A DNA stretch of 64,000 nucleotides from Halichondria panicea (GCF_963675165.1 NC_087388.1:5861651-5925650); one strand, 5' to 3'; counted from the stretch's first letter, positions 35,266 to 46,900 are shown. Numbers and translations: made by a program. The notes: generated by a model not told the origin, from the sequence alone.

Positions 35266-36532
35266 ATGGCTGCTGTGAATGTGGTGAGCAAATAGCTATA
35301 TACGTTTGTGTAAAATGTATTTCTACATAATTATATCTACGCAGATCAAGCTGACACTGGTTCTTCTTGCTGGTGTATGTCTTGTACAACAATTAGCCAA
35401 TGGTGCCAGAGATCAGGAAAGCTTTAAATGTCTGGCTGAAAAAATATCAAGCTTTAGTGAGGCGGCATTCAAGGAAAGCACATTAATTTATTGCTTATTA
35501 ATTTTGTTTTACTTTATGCTTATAATATTTATAGGTTCGAAATCAAACATGCTGCTACGAAGATGAAACTCTAATATCAAACTTTACTGAGACAATCGAG
35601 GAATGCAGGAATGTCACATTAGTATGTTAATAATTCATCGTATAGAATTTACTGATCATGCATGCATATAGCCTCATTCCCAGGCCGATTTATCTCGCTA
35701 AGTCAACAACTAGATCTAGTACTTTAGAGACAAATCGGCCAAGCTGGGAACGCATATATTGAATGTTTATATTATATAGGAGACAAATGAAACTTCATTT
35801 ATCAACGGTACCAAACTAGACGGCCTTTCCTGTCTGGCTGAAAGGATACCAAGCAATAACAAAACATTCCAGGATTGCAGGACTCTCGGAATAGTATGTG
35901 AATTATATTTCGAATTTGTCATGTATATAATTATAATGCTTTATTGCATCAAGAGGGACCAAACACAATTCTGCAATAATGCCACATGTCTAACGTATTT
36001 CTCATCAGCCTACGAATACTGTGACCTATGCAATCCATTTAAGTTAGGTAAGCCCATGCATGCATCATAAAATAATTTTCATTATATCAATTTGTACAGC
36101 ATGCACTGAAACAAACCGAAACTGTTACAATTGGAGGTATGATAACTTGACATGCTTGTTTAAGGAAGCTGCTAGGGATGGCTTGAAAGAGTGCCAAAGA
36201 AAAAGATTAGTGAGTTACTAGCTATGTTTAAATATCAGTAACATACCTTCAATAGGAGGAAGGTATCGGAGCGTACTGTCTGGATAAGAGCTGCTATTTT
36301 GTTGAGGAAGCCTACAACAAGTGCGGGTTTGCTTGGTATGGGTGTAATCCTGTTCGAGAAAGTAAGTGGAAAATTAAATGAAACATGTAATTAACTATAA
36401 TTTTAAACAGCTTGCAATAAGCATTTCAAATCTAGTTCTGTGCTGCGTCAACAATGCAGCAGTGGAGGAAAACCAGTCACTACAATAACAGCTGTTATGA
36501 TTCTGGTCATTTGCTCCGTGCTCATGATTTAA
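35266..36532 (+). CDS. Secreted Cys-rich repeat protein, probably GPI-anchored
   Basis: Exons 35266-35283, 35345 to about 35500, 35535-35621, 35780-35893, 35954-36047, 36100-36209, 36256-36361 and 36411-36532. The first two encode a signal peptide (IKLTLVLLAGVCLVQQLANG). The body is a series of small modules with a C-x(4-8)-C ... F-x-[ED]-C pattern (FKCLAEKISSF; LSCLAERIPSN; LTCLFKEAARDGLKEC). The C-terminus is SGG followed by a hydrophobic stretch with no basic end (TAVMILVICSVLMI), typical of a GPI signal. Oddity: the second exon has no GT donor where its sister exons have gtatgt (ACATTA then atttat), so unspliced reading stops at 35566. I do not recognise the family. Either the donor has decayed or a non-canonical site is used. 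Confidence 0.6.
35669..35752. mobile_element. Diverged TAGCCTCATTCCCAGG foldback
   Basis: TAGCCTCATTCCCAGGCCGAT on the left is matched by ATCGGCCAAGCTGGGAACG on the right. Same family as 5556 but degraded, and no clear target duplication. In an intron of the Cys-rich gene. Confidence 0.6.
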
Positions 36533-37518
36533 GGATATGCATGCCCAAAATTTGGAAGAACAGTTCAAAATTACTGTAACAATAAAATATCTTAGCATTG
36601 TGCATGCATAAAGAACTATAGTATAGACAATTTAGTCGTTGGCATACATATTTTAATTACATATTTGTACTTTGCTGAACGGGGAGCATTAATTTCATAG
36701 TTGAATGCCTATATATACAAGTTTCCAGGAAGTGCACCAAGTCTTTATAATAGTTAGTAAGAAGTTTCTATGATTTAGAAGCCCAAAGGGCTGTTTGTAG
36801 TATCCCAGACATAGTGAGGGTTCTAGCAATAAAATAGTTGATCTCAGATCCGGAGATACTATAGAGCAACAACACACAGTTCCTGAGTCGTATACATAGT
36901 GATAGTGAAATAGTCAGCAACAACTGGAAGTTTCTGGCTCATTGCTTCGAGTGACTATGCTACTCACTTTCTAGTGTCACTGAGATTGTTAGCATCATTT
37001 CCTACTATAGGCTATGATAAAACAGTAACTTATGCTACCCTCAAAAGCAGTACAAATTAGTCATACAAGATCACTAATTATAGTATCAGCAAACTAAACC
37101 CTTAATTAAGCTATATATAGCTATATATAGAAGTTGCATCATCAGTGTTTCCGGACATGACAAGTAATGAAGGGTATATATACTATCATTGATATCCTAG
37201 ACACACTACTACCTCTGGCTAACAATAACTGGTGCATCACTGCCTTGTTGCTATGTATATAATTATTACTCAGCACATGGCCTAGTGCATATGGGTTATA
37301 TGTAAGCAGGTAATAAGACTAAATCTACATGAAATGTGGAGTTGATTTCCACATGCACACACAGTGACACAAGCCCAATAATATTATTACGCTTACTTGC
37401 AGACCATAATTGCATGCAATTAGGGGGGATTATTAAGAGGGCAGCTTTGTTTGTATAAGAGTAATTGATTCACATTGTACAAGCAATCACAATCATCATG
37501 CATATATACAATAATTAT
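36533..37518. other. Intergenic, nothing recognised
   Basis: AT-rich, no sustained coding frame. The last ~130 bp match 51284-51670. Confidence 0.4.
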
Positions 37519-37764
37519 ATGATAAACTACACGACTGTTTATCCTGAAACTGAAAATAATAATGTTATTGCACATAACAAAATAAAGAAATTAGAAGTGC
37601 ACTGTTTGCCATGGTTATCAGTAGTAGTAGCAATAGTAGTAGTAGCACTAGTAGTTGGTCTCGGAGGTACTATGGCAACAACACACAGTTCATCTTTTTC
37701 ATCAGTCATACTAGTAGATATAGTGAAATGGTACAGCGGACGATGTTATCGCCATAAAAAATGA
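37519..37764 (+). CDS. Small single-pass membrane protein, hypothetical
   Basis: An 81-codon frame from ATG 37519: a polar N-terminus, a strong hydrophobic helix (WLSVVVAIVVVALVVGLGG), a Ser/Thr stretch and a basic tail. It could be an exon of a gene such as an ectodomain family member, since it has no homologue I know. A damaged duplicate lies at 51671-51800 with a 5 bp insertion that breaks the frame. Coding status uncertain. Confidence 0.35.
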   Translation: MINYTTVYPETENNNVIAHNKIKKLEVHCLPWLSVVVAIVVVALVVGLGGTMATTHSSSFSSVILVDIVKWYSGRCYRHKK

Positions 37765-37869
37765 CAGTGCACGTACTCAAAGATTTCTCCGCAATCTCAT
37801 GAATATTATATTGGTGAGAAATTCCAGAGATGCGTAGATTGATGGTAGTAGGTACAATAGTAGTACAGA

Positions 37870-39215
37870 TCACCAGACCAGCATATAAATATAGGAGTTT
37901 TTATTGAGCACTATCTTCGCAGACAACCGACTTCGGTTTAAGCAAAATTTGAACAGAAAACCAGTTTGTACATCAGTCTTCTCATTCAGAAACTTGATGT
38001 ATTCTTCCTGGTTATCATATACCACTAGAATAACTGGGCAATCACATGAGCTGGACACAATACCTTGAGATGGGGTAATTGAATATGTTAGACTGGACCC
38101 ATTCAAATAATAACCTTTGTCAACGTGTTGTATTGGTCTAGTTACGCTGAAGGAGATCGGTTTATTCACAGCAACACGGTCAACATCCAATTCTTGACAA
38201 TCGTTGACTGTGAAGTCAATGAGAAATCCTCGAGAAATCCGGTTCTTTTCAATTACACTGAAACTTATCGAGTCATGGGTACTCTTGATAAACGAGCTAA
38301 CAAAGATTGCTGACATTTCAGGAAGTTGATATATGCTGTTTACATTGATGTTTAGGGGTGATGCAGAAAGAACAGTATATTCATGTCTGTTACAGCAAGA
38401 GTTGTAGGAAATGTAGGCTCTTCAAAACCAGTAGTACCAGTAGTTGGCAGAGTTGACGTATCAGAATGAGATAGTTCTAGTGTGAGAACAGGCAGTAAGA
38501 CTGCTAAGACCACCACTGTTAGTACCACAATGACAACCAGTAAGATTATTATCGTCAACAGCCACGACCATTTGCATCGCCTTGAATGCTGATGAAAAAA
38601 GTTGAATTAATAATACATTCAATGTAATGCTAGTTTAGGCTTACCGTTGTTACTAGAGACTGATCGCCAGTGCTGGATATTTCTCCATGATTGGTGTCAG
38701 CTTTGCTTGTGTGATCTGCATTCAGTGCATTCATGTTGTGAATAATTATATAGAAGTGTCTAGAGTTAATATACCTTTGATGAGATCAATGGAACTTCTT
38801 CGCTTCACTGAATTGATGTTGGTCATTTCTATTATGCCGCTATCAGACGCTTAATAAAAATGATTGTAATTCCGAGCAGGTATGTACTATAGCACTAACC
38901 ATTAGTTGCCAGTGAAGAGGAACTCAGTCTGTATTCAGTATTTCCGGTAGCTTTAGTGAGACGTCTTTCGACCACCTTAGCGAGATCATTGTGCCCAACA
39001 CTAGAGCGTGAGAGAGCCTCAAACATGTCTGTTCAGCTTCTCTCACCACCTTTTAACCACTCTGATAGACCCTCAAGATAGCAGTTATCAGGATCTTCAC
39101 GACATCTTATATTGATAGTTTCAAATAGTAGCATTGGAGCTAAGAACATCTGCTTCCATTTGGCTCTAGCTTGAAATATTACTTCATAGACTGCACTAAG
39201 ATTATTGGAATCCAT
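37870..39215 (-). pseudogene. Gene H: DEATH domain, TM, family ectodomain, disabled
   Basis: Exons 39215-38900, 38849-38775, 38715-38645 and 38588-37870. The first encodes a DEATH domain (AVYEVIFQARAKWKQ, CYLEGLSEWLKGG, DLAKVVERRL), but a TGA at 39033-39035 replaces the Trp codon expected before TDMFEAL. Splice phases on both sides are intact, so this is an in-frame nonsense. The last exon has a membrane helix (LLTIIILLVVIVVLTVVVLAV), a Thr/Pro-rich stalk, then a frameshift near 38378 before the family ectodomain (AIFVSSF, VILVVYDNQEEY, NKNSY). The ectodomain is cut in half and the second helix is missing. A recent pseudogene of a DEATH-headed member of the cluster family. Confidence 0.8.
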
Positions 39216-39318
39216 TTATTATTTATATCTATAGCTACAAACTGATCCTTTGCATGTGAATGCATGTGTTGCAATTGACCCAGTATAAACAGAGCCCTAA
39301 TTGCAGTCCACGCGCGCG

Positions 39319-39364
39319 TAGCCTCGAATCCAGGCTGATTATTTTAAGCTTGGATTCGAGGCTA
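39319..39364. mobile_element. TAGCCTCGAATCC foldback, 46 bp
   Basis: TAGCCTCGAATCCAGGCT and its inverse, ending GGATTCGAGGCTA, around a short AT-rich centre. No matching target duplication. Lies between divergent genes H and D. Confidence 0.65.
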
Positions 39365-39497
39365 GCGCAACACATCTTTTTATTTGACACGCCCACTTTC
39401 TAAGGTCCTCTGGCCCCCCCCTTCTCTACTGCAGCGAGCCCCACCCCCAAAAGTTAAATGTTTGTTTGTTTATCTAAGTTGTCTAATACCACAATTT

Positions 39498-41440
39498 ATG
39501 GCCCAATTGAACATAGGTTATGAAGCTCTTGTGAGCTGTCATGAAAAGCTGGTCTCTGAAATTGCTCAAGACCCAAAGCAGATGGCTGTCTCATTATTCC
39601 AGCATCGCTTTATATTCGAAGATACGAAAGCTAAAATCAATGAGCTAGACCGAACCAAAAGAGATAAGGCAATATTGCTAGTGGACAACATTGAAAGCAA
39701 AGTCAAGTGTTATCCAGAGTTCTATGAAAAATTTCTGTTAATTCTCGGTAAAAATGAATTGCTGTATTGCGACCTTGTGAAGTCGCTCCGGGAGGAATAT
39801 GAAAAGATTGAAGCTGAGTCTAAATACGGTGATTTGAATGCCTACCATCACATGCCTGTATACTATGCGTCTACTTCATATAGCTATAGACTACAGTGTG
39901 TATAGCTACTACTGAGCTCACTAGATTAGATTTTATGGATGCTATATAAAAACTTTATAATTATACATGCAATCACTAATCAAGTTTAGCCCCAGTGTAT
40001 ATCACACATTTATGCAGGATACGAAAGCTATCCATTGAGCCTGCTACAACCATTACCTGGGTTTGTCATGGCTGAGGGAACTGGCACAGGTATTTTCGCT
40101 ATTATTATTATGATAAAAGTCATAAATGCAGAACTCAGCATTATTTCTTGTAGGCTTTCCTGAGTTACCCTCCAGGGACGATGATGATGGAAATAAACTA
40201 ATCAGAGCAGCTGCAACAAGTCGGCAAGGAGCCCCTACTTGTATGATGTACAGTATATCTGCTATTGATGACCCTGGTAATGATATAGATGAGGGAGGAC
40301 CTGACCACAATACCGATGCAAGTTATTCAGACCCTCATCTGCATAGGTATGGCAATTCAGTGTAACTGATGATAATCCAGTATCTAATTAATCTCCAGCA
40401 TTAACAGGGAGTTCAACATCCAAGTAAACGTGAACATAAGAAGCCAAACAAAACCTCAACAAAAGCGTGAAATTACAAAGCCAAAAGAAAAGCTAGCCCA
40501 TAAAAACAAATGTTACAATTGTTTCTTAAGCTTATTTGTTGGATTCTTGTTCTTGTTTGTACTAGGCTTTTTAGGTTCACTATTGTACGATGGCTATTCA
40601 CTCGTTGGTACTACCAATGTGGCACAAATTCACCGGAAATCTGTGCCACTGATTGGAATACTCGACAATCCATCAACTTTTGATAGTCTTAGATTCTCAG
40701 TACCAACCAACCGAACAGACTTTGTCCCCATTAGCTTCTATACATTGAGGAATTGCTCTTCTTCAGCTGCGTTCATAGATGTTGATATCAATGAGATTGT
40801 GACTGCAAGCTTTGACTCTCTGACTGAAAAGAGCAAGGCTGTTACTGAGTTGTATCTGGCAAGTAATACTACACTTACTGTAGATATCACCACTGAAGTC
40901 CTCTCAAACTATTCAGTCGGTCATTGTAATGCATTTCTCCTCGTTTTTGATGATTTTAACAATTTCTTAAACTTCATTTCAAGCTCTTCTTTAGTCGAAA
41001 ATTTCTATTACAAAGGATGTATTGAGAACAACAAATCACAAGCTATGATCATGACATTCGACAAACCATCATACTACTATATCGGTGTGTACACAGACAT
41101 TCCGATTGAAGCTACTACTTTCTCTTTACACTTTCTCGGAACATATCTTCAATACAACATTTCAAACGAGAATGCTGGTTGCTCTATAGACTCTCGTGAC
41201 GATTTAAGTTGTGAAATAAAATTATATCCGAATACCAACCAGCAAACCTGTATTGTTGGTTCTATACCACCTAGTGCTACATTACTTGGAATAAAAGTAA
41301 CAGCTGTAGACTTTTACGCCGCTGTTAACTCAGACACCAGCATTAATTTTTATTTTTATCTTCCTCTAATATTCCTTACGATTGTTATTTGTATTGTGTT
41401 TTTTGTTTACTGCTATCCAAAGTTTAGGCTTTTGCACTAA
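39498..41440 (+). CDS. Gene D: type-2 CARD, two-helix membrane protein without ankyrin repeats
   Basis: Exons 39498-39828, 40018-40089, 40154-40346 and 40399-41440 join in phase to about 545 aa. The CARD-like domain (YEALVSCHEKLVSEIAQDP, RDKAILLVDNIESKVK) matches gene C. Linker exon 2 (GYESYPLSLLQPLPG) and the LIRAAATSRQ linker match gene A, but the ankyrin exon is absent. An alternative donor exists at 40241, but reading through keeps frame. The last exon has a Lys-rich stretch, helix 1 (FVGFLFLFVLGFLGSLLY), ectodomain (LLVFDDFNNF, SYYYIGVYTDIP, CIVGSIPP) and helix 2 (FYFYLPLIFLTIVICIVFFVY). No lesion is seen, so probably functional; the shortest complete family architecture here. Confidence 0.82.
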
Positions 41441-42137
41441 CTGTTCATTATCATGCACTTTATGTTAATTGGTTTAAATTGGTTCATATTGAGAAAAATA
41501 TACATTTGCATCTATAGTGAATTAAGTCATAGTTGCAGCTAATTTAGCTACTATATATATACGGCTGTACTGTCACTAAGTTAAACGAAAATTAATTTCT
41601 CCTTCATGCACTGTTGGGGTTGGAGGTGAGTCCACTGGACTAATGAAAGCCCCCATTGCACGGGTAGTCAATCTACAGCAGAGAGATAATAATTATACTT
41701 ATATCCCGTTGCTACGTTGTTGCCAAGTGCAATATGAAGCATATTGCACTGCTGAAAGTCATATTGCACTGACCGCAAAACGCCCCTCTGGCAATTAGAC
41801 AGACAATTAAATTAAAATTAAATTAATACACATGAGAAATAACAAGTATCAAAGTATGTCCAGCCATGCAGGAATGAATGTTCAGCACTGCTGGAGTTTC
41901 TTCTTGCAACCGTGCAGGTTTTAAAATTGTCCAAGATTTATTTTGTGGAAGATTCTGTGTTCCTAGATCGACCTAGTCCTCGACATCGTGATGCATGTCA
42001 ATTCTGCTTCACCGTAGCACTCATAAGAAGTGGCTCTTTTTGCTGGGGGCATGAGCTGTTTTGCAGCAGTGTAGAAGCGAGCTTTCTTGGCTTGGTTATG
42101 AGGCCGAGCGTAGACCAGCAGCTAGTATTCACTGAGT

Positions 42138-42226
42138 AGTGGGGTGGGGCTGTTTCTTTGCAGCAGTAAGTGGGGCGGGGCTGTTTTGCAGCACCAGAAG
42201 TGGGGTGGGGCTGTTTTGCAGATTTC
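42138..42226 (+). repeat. G-rich tandem repeat
   Basis: Three units of about 30 bp built on GTGGGGTGGGGCTGTTTTGCAG, with variable spacer lengths; a weaker unit precedes at about 42040. Confidence 0.7.
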
Positions 42227-42399
42227 AGTTAAAACTCCAACAATTTTATGTCAAGCCATTCGTCGGTCATGCCAATCTTATACGCTGCAGATACTGGCGT
42301 CTAGAAGAGAGAAGAGATGGAGCTGTGTCTAGAGTTGTCTCTGTCTTATATTGTGTTACTAGGACAGTGTTATGTTGCTATGCCCTCGGGATATAAACT

Positions 42400-42515
42400 A
42401 GTTATAACACGTTCACTCGGGCTGCATGGCATATATTGCACTCAGCCCTCGGGGCTGGCGCCCTTGTGCTTCAGTGCAATATATTCCATACATCCCTTGT
42501 GCCCGTGTTATAACT
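42400..42515. mobile_element. Palindromic MITE
   Basis: AGTTATAACACG and CGTGTTATAACT terminate an imperfect palindrome whose inner arms include GCATATATTGCACT and AGTGCAATATAT. Non-coding. Confidence 0.6.
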
Positions 42516-42692
42516 ATAACTTACAAGCCACAAACAGAATTGTTATGTAACCACAAGGAAATTTACTCACTATGATGCAAAACCACAATTACATCATTTG
42601 AAGCCAAATTTGTAGTCTTATAGACGTAGACTGAGTACCTAAGATTGGGGGTGGGGTTCACTCACCTAAAAGCTCACTTACTGTCAAGCGTC

Positions 42693-44232
42693 ATGTCTGA
42701 GTCAGCGGAGTACAAAGCAATCAAGGACTGTAACAGCAGTCTTCTTACTTGTATTAAGCAGTCTCCCAAAGATGTCAGCGATCATTTAGAGATCCTTGCA
42801 CCAGACGATCGAGAGTATCTCAAGAATGACACTCATGATGCTGGTGACAAAGCACGAAGAATACTTGATGCTGTGCTGCTCCAGATAGAAAACAATCCAA
42901 AGGTTTTCAATTCATTCATTAGTGCTCTCAAAGCAGCTGGTAGTTTTACGAAGGCTGCAGTGCAAAAACTTAACGGTGCATTACAGAGACGAAAGAGCGA
43001 TCAAACTCAAAGAATGGAAGATGATGGTGAGTTGTAACAGCTTAGAAAACCCAACTCATGGTCAATCCGCCATGTATATCTGGATGACCTTGTATAGACC
43101 TCTTTTATGTCATCAAAGGTTGTATAAAAATATTTCAAGAAGGGATCTCTTTAGTGCACGCGATTCATACATTTACTTACAAGTCATCCAATAATCTTTG
43201 CAGGATATGAGAACGATCCAATGATTCTACTACAACCATTACTCAGGCCAGTGATGACTGAAGAAACTGGGTCAGGTATAATTATAATCAATGTCTATAT
43301 CAGTAGTCATAATAATAATATAATTATATAGTCATATACTTGCTTTTCTTGTATATAGTTCTTGAGTTACCTACCATGGACAATGGAGGGACACTACCTG
43401 ATCCATTAGAGCACCCTCTTGATGACACTGAAGTGGGAGCGGACCTCAGAGCAGCTGCAACAAGTCGACAGGAAGCCCCCACTGGTATATAAATTATGTC
43501 ATATTATTATACCATAATATAAAGCAATATCACAATTGCAGTTGATACATTCAAAGGACGATTGCTACAAACCTTCCAAAATGGAGAATTGGAAACAACT
43601 GTTAAGCTTCTATCCCAAGCTGAAAGTCAGTCCATTGATCTGAGAGGTGTGTCTGATGCAGACGGCAAAATTCTGCTTCATCTTGCATGTCGCAAAAACT
43701 GGGTGGAATGGTATCATAATATTTTTATTGTGTATAGCCTCATTGATAATCACCATTGCGATGTTGCAGCAGTGGATGAAGATGGGAACACGCCCCTTAT
43801 AAAGCATATCAATGCGGCAATATCCCAATAGTAAAGTACCTGCTTAGCTTACCGACTTGTAATCCTGATGCCCTTAACAAGCACGAGTACACTGTACTGG
43901 GATTGGCCCTTGAGTTAAATGACAAACCAACTGTGATAGATCTTCTATATATAGTGTCAGGGCGAGTCGATCCTAGAAAAGGTAGCTCACACGGTCATAT
44001 ACTTACTCAGAATTGCTTGCAATGAATCAACTCCAACCACAACTACAAAATTACGATGGCTCATCAGCTATTCAAATGGTGACCCAGTTTGCAGAGTGCA
44101 TGGAGAGTAGCAATCATGTTTGGCCGCCGTTTACTTTTTATTACTCGTTAAAAGCAGTTCACAACATCTTAAAGAAATTTCAATCGCTGGAATAGTAGGT
44201 CACATTAAAGAGAACATGTTGCCTCTTCTTGT
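42693..44232 (+). pseudogene. Gene E: CARD-ankyrin paralogue of gene A, disabled
   Basis: Exons 42693-43026 (CARD, with a 9 bp in-frame deletion shortening HLLPFEILAP to HLEILAP), 43204-43275, 43359-43484 and 43542 onward (ankyrin). The ankyrin exon loses one base at about 43797 relative to gene A (CCCCTTATAAAG for CCCCTTCATGAGG), stopping at 43831; a further 2 bp insertion occurs near 43999. Similarity ends at about 44232, and a foldback element lies just downstream at 44304. Linkers and helix-ectodomain exons are absent. The CARD and linkers could still be expressed as a truncated protein. Confidence 0.8.
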
Positions 44233-44303
44233 TGGCAGGGGATCTAATGCCTCGGTAGACTGGAAACCACTCCCCTTCTCTCGGGAGAAAGGGACTGGCA
44301 AGC

Positions 44304-44528
44304 TAGCCTCGAGACCAGCCATTCGTTATCTGAAAGAACGCATGGTCAAGTTCCAATGTACAACTCGCCTAGCTGAGTCAGCGGTTTACAGCATCATAAT
44401 GATATATTCATGGGTAATACACCTTAATTGTGCGGGCAATTATTGGTCCAAGAAATTCCTGGACCAGTTGTACATTGGAACTTGACCAGGCGTTCTTTCA
44501 GACAACGAACGGCCTGGTCTCGAGGCTA
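44304..44528. mobile_element. TAGCCTCGA foldback, 225 bp, just past the end of gene E
   Basis: Arms of about 70 bp: TAGCCTCGAGACCAG on the left, CTGGTCTCGAGGCTA on the right, with TTCCAATGTACAACT and its complement inside. Flanks CTGGCAAGC (44295-44303) and CTGCCAAGC (44529-44537) match at 8 of 9 positions, as for a 9 bp target duplication. Confidence 0.75.
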
Positions 44529-44655
44529 CTGCCAAGCTGCTGTGTTGACCAGTGCATGAAGAATGTCACGCTGCCACAAGAATGTAAATGTCACAAATAC
44601 TCATGTGCCACCGCCCACACTCTAACTACATGCGCTATGCATGACCGTATTTATA

Positions 44656-44699
44656 TAGCCTCGAATCCAGGCCGATTAATTGGCCTGGTCTAGAGGCTA
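44656..44699. mobile_element. TAGCCTCGA foldback, 44 bp
   Basis: Almost nothing but two inverted termini (TAGCCTCGAATCCAGGCC / GGCCTGGTCTAGAGGCTA). Flanks are both GTATTTATA (44647-44655, 44700-44708), a perfect 9 bp target duplication. Confidence 0.8.
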
Positions 44700-44708
44700 G
44701 TATTTATA

Positions 44709-45612
44709 CTGCACAAAATATTATCGGCCTCGAGTACAAGTACATCACTGGCGGTCTGTTATCGAGGCTGAAATAATATCACCCACTCATTACGCATTTT
44801 GTGGTTTGTTCTAATTGCATTCCAACGGGACAACTCTCAACACAGCAACTTTCCAGTCCCAGAGCCCAGAGCGAAGGGAGTAGTTTTCAGTCTAATGCCT
44901 CTATTAGATTAGCTAGGTCAGACGGACAGAGGTTCAGATAACAACAAATCGGAATCAGTAAACACACAGAGACACACAATGCTATTTATACAAAACGGAA
45001 AACCAGAAGAAATTTCTAATACAGAACTTACTAAATAAGGTCATGCAACTAAAGCTACCACTAGAACTAACAAGAATATAGTGACAGTGCAAAAAGGCCT
45101 GCACTTAAGGGCCACAGCATCCTTTTTTCTTCTTGTGAGTCTCATGTCTGACAATTCCACATCTGTGGTAATCTTTTCCTGTTTTCCTTTCATTCCGTGA
45201 CCTGGGGGTTTGTACCCAAGCATATAGTATCGCATTCCTCAGTATACTCAGAAAAAGCATATATGACACAGTTTACTCTTTAAAGCGTTTACTGATGTAA
45301 AAACTTCCTTCATGTTGATATCATTGACCAGTACTTCACCTCCTTTGTTCTTTGGATTAATGATTCAATACGTATATGTAGCAAAACCACCACTATAGCA
45401 CTGTCATCAGCTGATGAAATCTGCACACAAACAAGACAATCACGCAACTTTAGAGTATTTAATTGTTGGGAGGGGTGGTGTGGAGTATGGTATATAGCAT
45501 TGATATTAACCTTATCAATAGCTAATGAGGAGTATAGACCATAATAGATCCTCTACTGTCTATGAATAAATCAGTAAAGCGTAAAAACTATCATTTTTAA
45601 CTAGGCGTCTAG
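44709..45612. other. Intergenic, one possible small membrane-protein frame
   Basis: No family exon recognised. The only frame with character is on the minus strand at 45041-45235. Confidence 0.35.
45041..45235 (-). CDS. Possible small tail-anchored protein
   Basis: 64 codons: a Gly/Lys-rich polar part (GYKPPGHGMKGKQEKITT), a basic cluster (RLTRRKKD), then a C-terminal hydrophobic helix (TVTIFLLVLVVALVA). This could be a tail-anchored peptide, an exon, or chance. No homologue is recognised. Confidence 0.25.
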   Translation of the reverse strand: MRYYMLGYKPPGHGMKGKQEKITTDVELSDMRLTRRKKDAVALKCRPFCTVTIFLLVLVVALVA

Positions 45613-46236
45613 TAGTCTCGCGAGCAGCTGTCAAAGGGGGAAGGACGTCTGGTTGAACCCACCGCTTTTCCGTGATACTCAGGAATGTGACATGTGTATA
45701 AATATCATTATTATTGTTGTCATACCACGTCACTATAATTGATTAATGTTAAGTATTGTCAGAGCACGTCATAATAAATATTGAACAAAGAAAAACACAG
45801 TATTTTAATAGTCTGCAAAGAGTATTATTCTCTAAAAGAATGGCTACAGAACACATATTTCCCTCAAGAGCTGTTCCCAGACAAACAAGTTTCTAGGTAC
45901 CATTCCACAACATTCTTCACAAAATCTTTTATCAACACTTTTACAGCAAGCTTTTGATTGGGTTTGAGCTCCTTATAACCTAGCTTTATGGCAGCAACAC
46001 TGTCACGAATAGCAGCAGCTGACTCTTTTGTGCAGAGTAATCTAGCTTCTAGGCTTCTGATCTAGCTGCTTATCTTTATAGCACACACTTCCTTTCTACA
46101 GGTTACGTAAAACCACACCCTTAATTATTAGAAATCTGGCAATCTGATTGGTGCGACAGCATTCCGAAACAGGGCCATGGAAAGCGGCGGGTTCGACCAG
46201 GCGTCCTTCCCCCTTCGACGGCTGCTCGCGAGACTA
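45613..46236. mobile_element. 624 bp element with 9 bp target duplication, carrying helicase-like relic
   Basis: Termini TAGTCTCGCGAGCAGC and GCTGCTCGCGAGACTA are perfect inverse copies, with further inverted similarity (AAGGGGGAAGGACG). Flanks 45604-45612 and 46237-46245 are both GGCGTCTAG, as for Mutator-like elements. The minus strand at about 45870-46030 reads AAIKLGYKELKPNQKLAVKV, like the start of RecQ-like helicase domains common in sponges. No transposase is visible. Confidence 0.75.
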
Positions 46237-46639
46237 GGCGTCTAGCTAATAATTAGAACACAATAGCTTTAGTCACCTTGATTTCCTCATTTTCAAAAGA
46301 GACTTCAGTATTTTCACTTTGCTGCACAGAAACACTTGCTGAGTTAACAGAACACGCTACACGGCCAGACGTTAAGACTGAGAAATAACAAGTCTATACA
46401 AGCAGAACTGAAGATTGGCTTTCCTCAGCGAAGAATTCAGCTATTGATGACAATAGCAAGAAAAGGTAAGGCCTGGGAACGAGGCTAGTGACTATCAACG
46501 TTGCGCCCAAAATGTTGCGAAAGTGATTCAGGAAAAAGGGTATGATCACCAGTGTTGCGGATAATTATCACACAACTAGCTCAGCCACCTACGCAAACTT
46601 AATTTCAATCACAACTGCTGCAAAACTTAAAGATGTCCG

Positions 46640-46900
46640 AGTCTGGAGCTAGCTGTCACCTGGATGTACCGAGTTCTTGTCTTGCCTGTGGCAATGATAC
46701 CACTGTAAATAGAATCCCATCAAATATTGCTGGAAATAGGGCAAAGCAAAGGGACTTGCCATAACCAGTTGGCAGAGAGACAAATATACATCTTTGTCAC
46801 TAACAAAGTTCACAAAAGCTTCTGTCTGTTCTTTTTGCAGTGCCTTGTAGCCAGCCAAGTTAGCTGCTTGCAGAGTAACTCAGTTTAGCAATTGATTCTT
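46640..46900 (-). pseudogene. RecQ-like helicase fragment, frameshifted
   Basis: The minus strand reads LAGYKALQKEQTEAFVNFVS, then, after a shift caused by an extra CT at about 46772, SLPTGYGKSLCFALFPAIF, which includes the Walker A motif of RecQ/DEAD helicases. No other helicase motifs follow. A relic, possibly spread by the neighbouring element. Confidence 0.6.

Larger units (their letters stand above)
41441..42692. other. Intergenic with tandem and palindromic repeats
   Basis: Holds a partial third copy (41590-41690) of the exon-like piece at 19588-19663, a G-rich tandem repeat at 42138-42226 and a palindrome at 42400-42515. Several open frames (41912-42550) are not supported by composition or homology. 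Confidence 0.45.

Noticed and set aside
38900..39060. A mini-intron that would remove the TGA in gene H
   Set aside because: The only candidate donor and acceptor around the stop would leave an intron of about 25 bp, and the frame on both sides already continues without it.
41912..42550. Several overlapping plus-strand frames of 60-85 codons
   Set aside because: They overlap a G-rich tandem repeat and a palindromic MITE; no splice context or recognisable motif.
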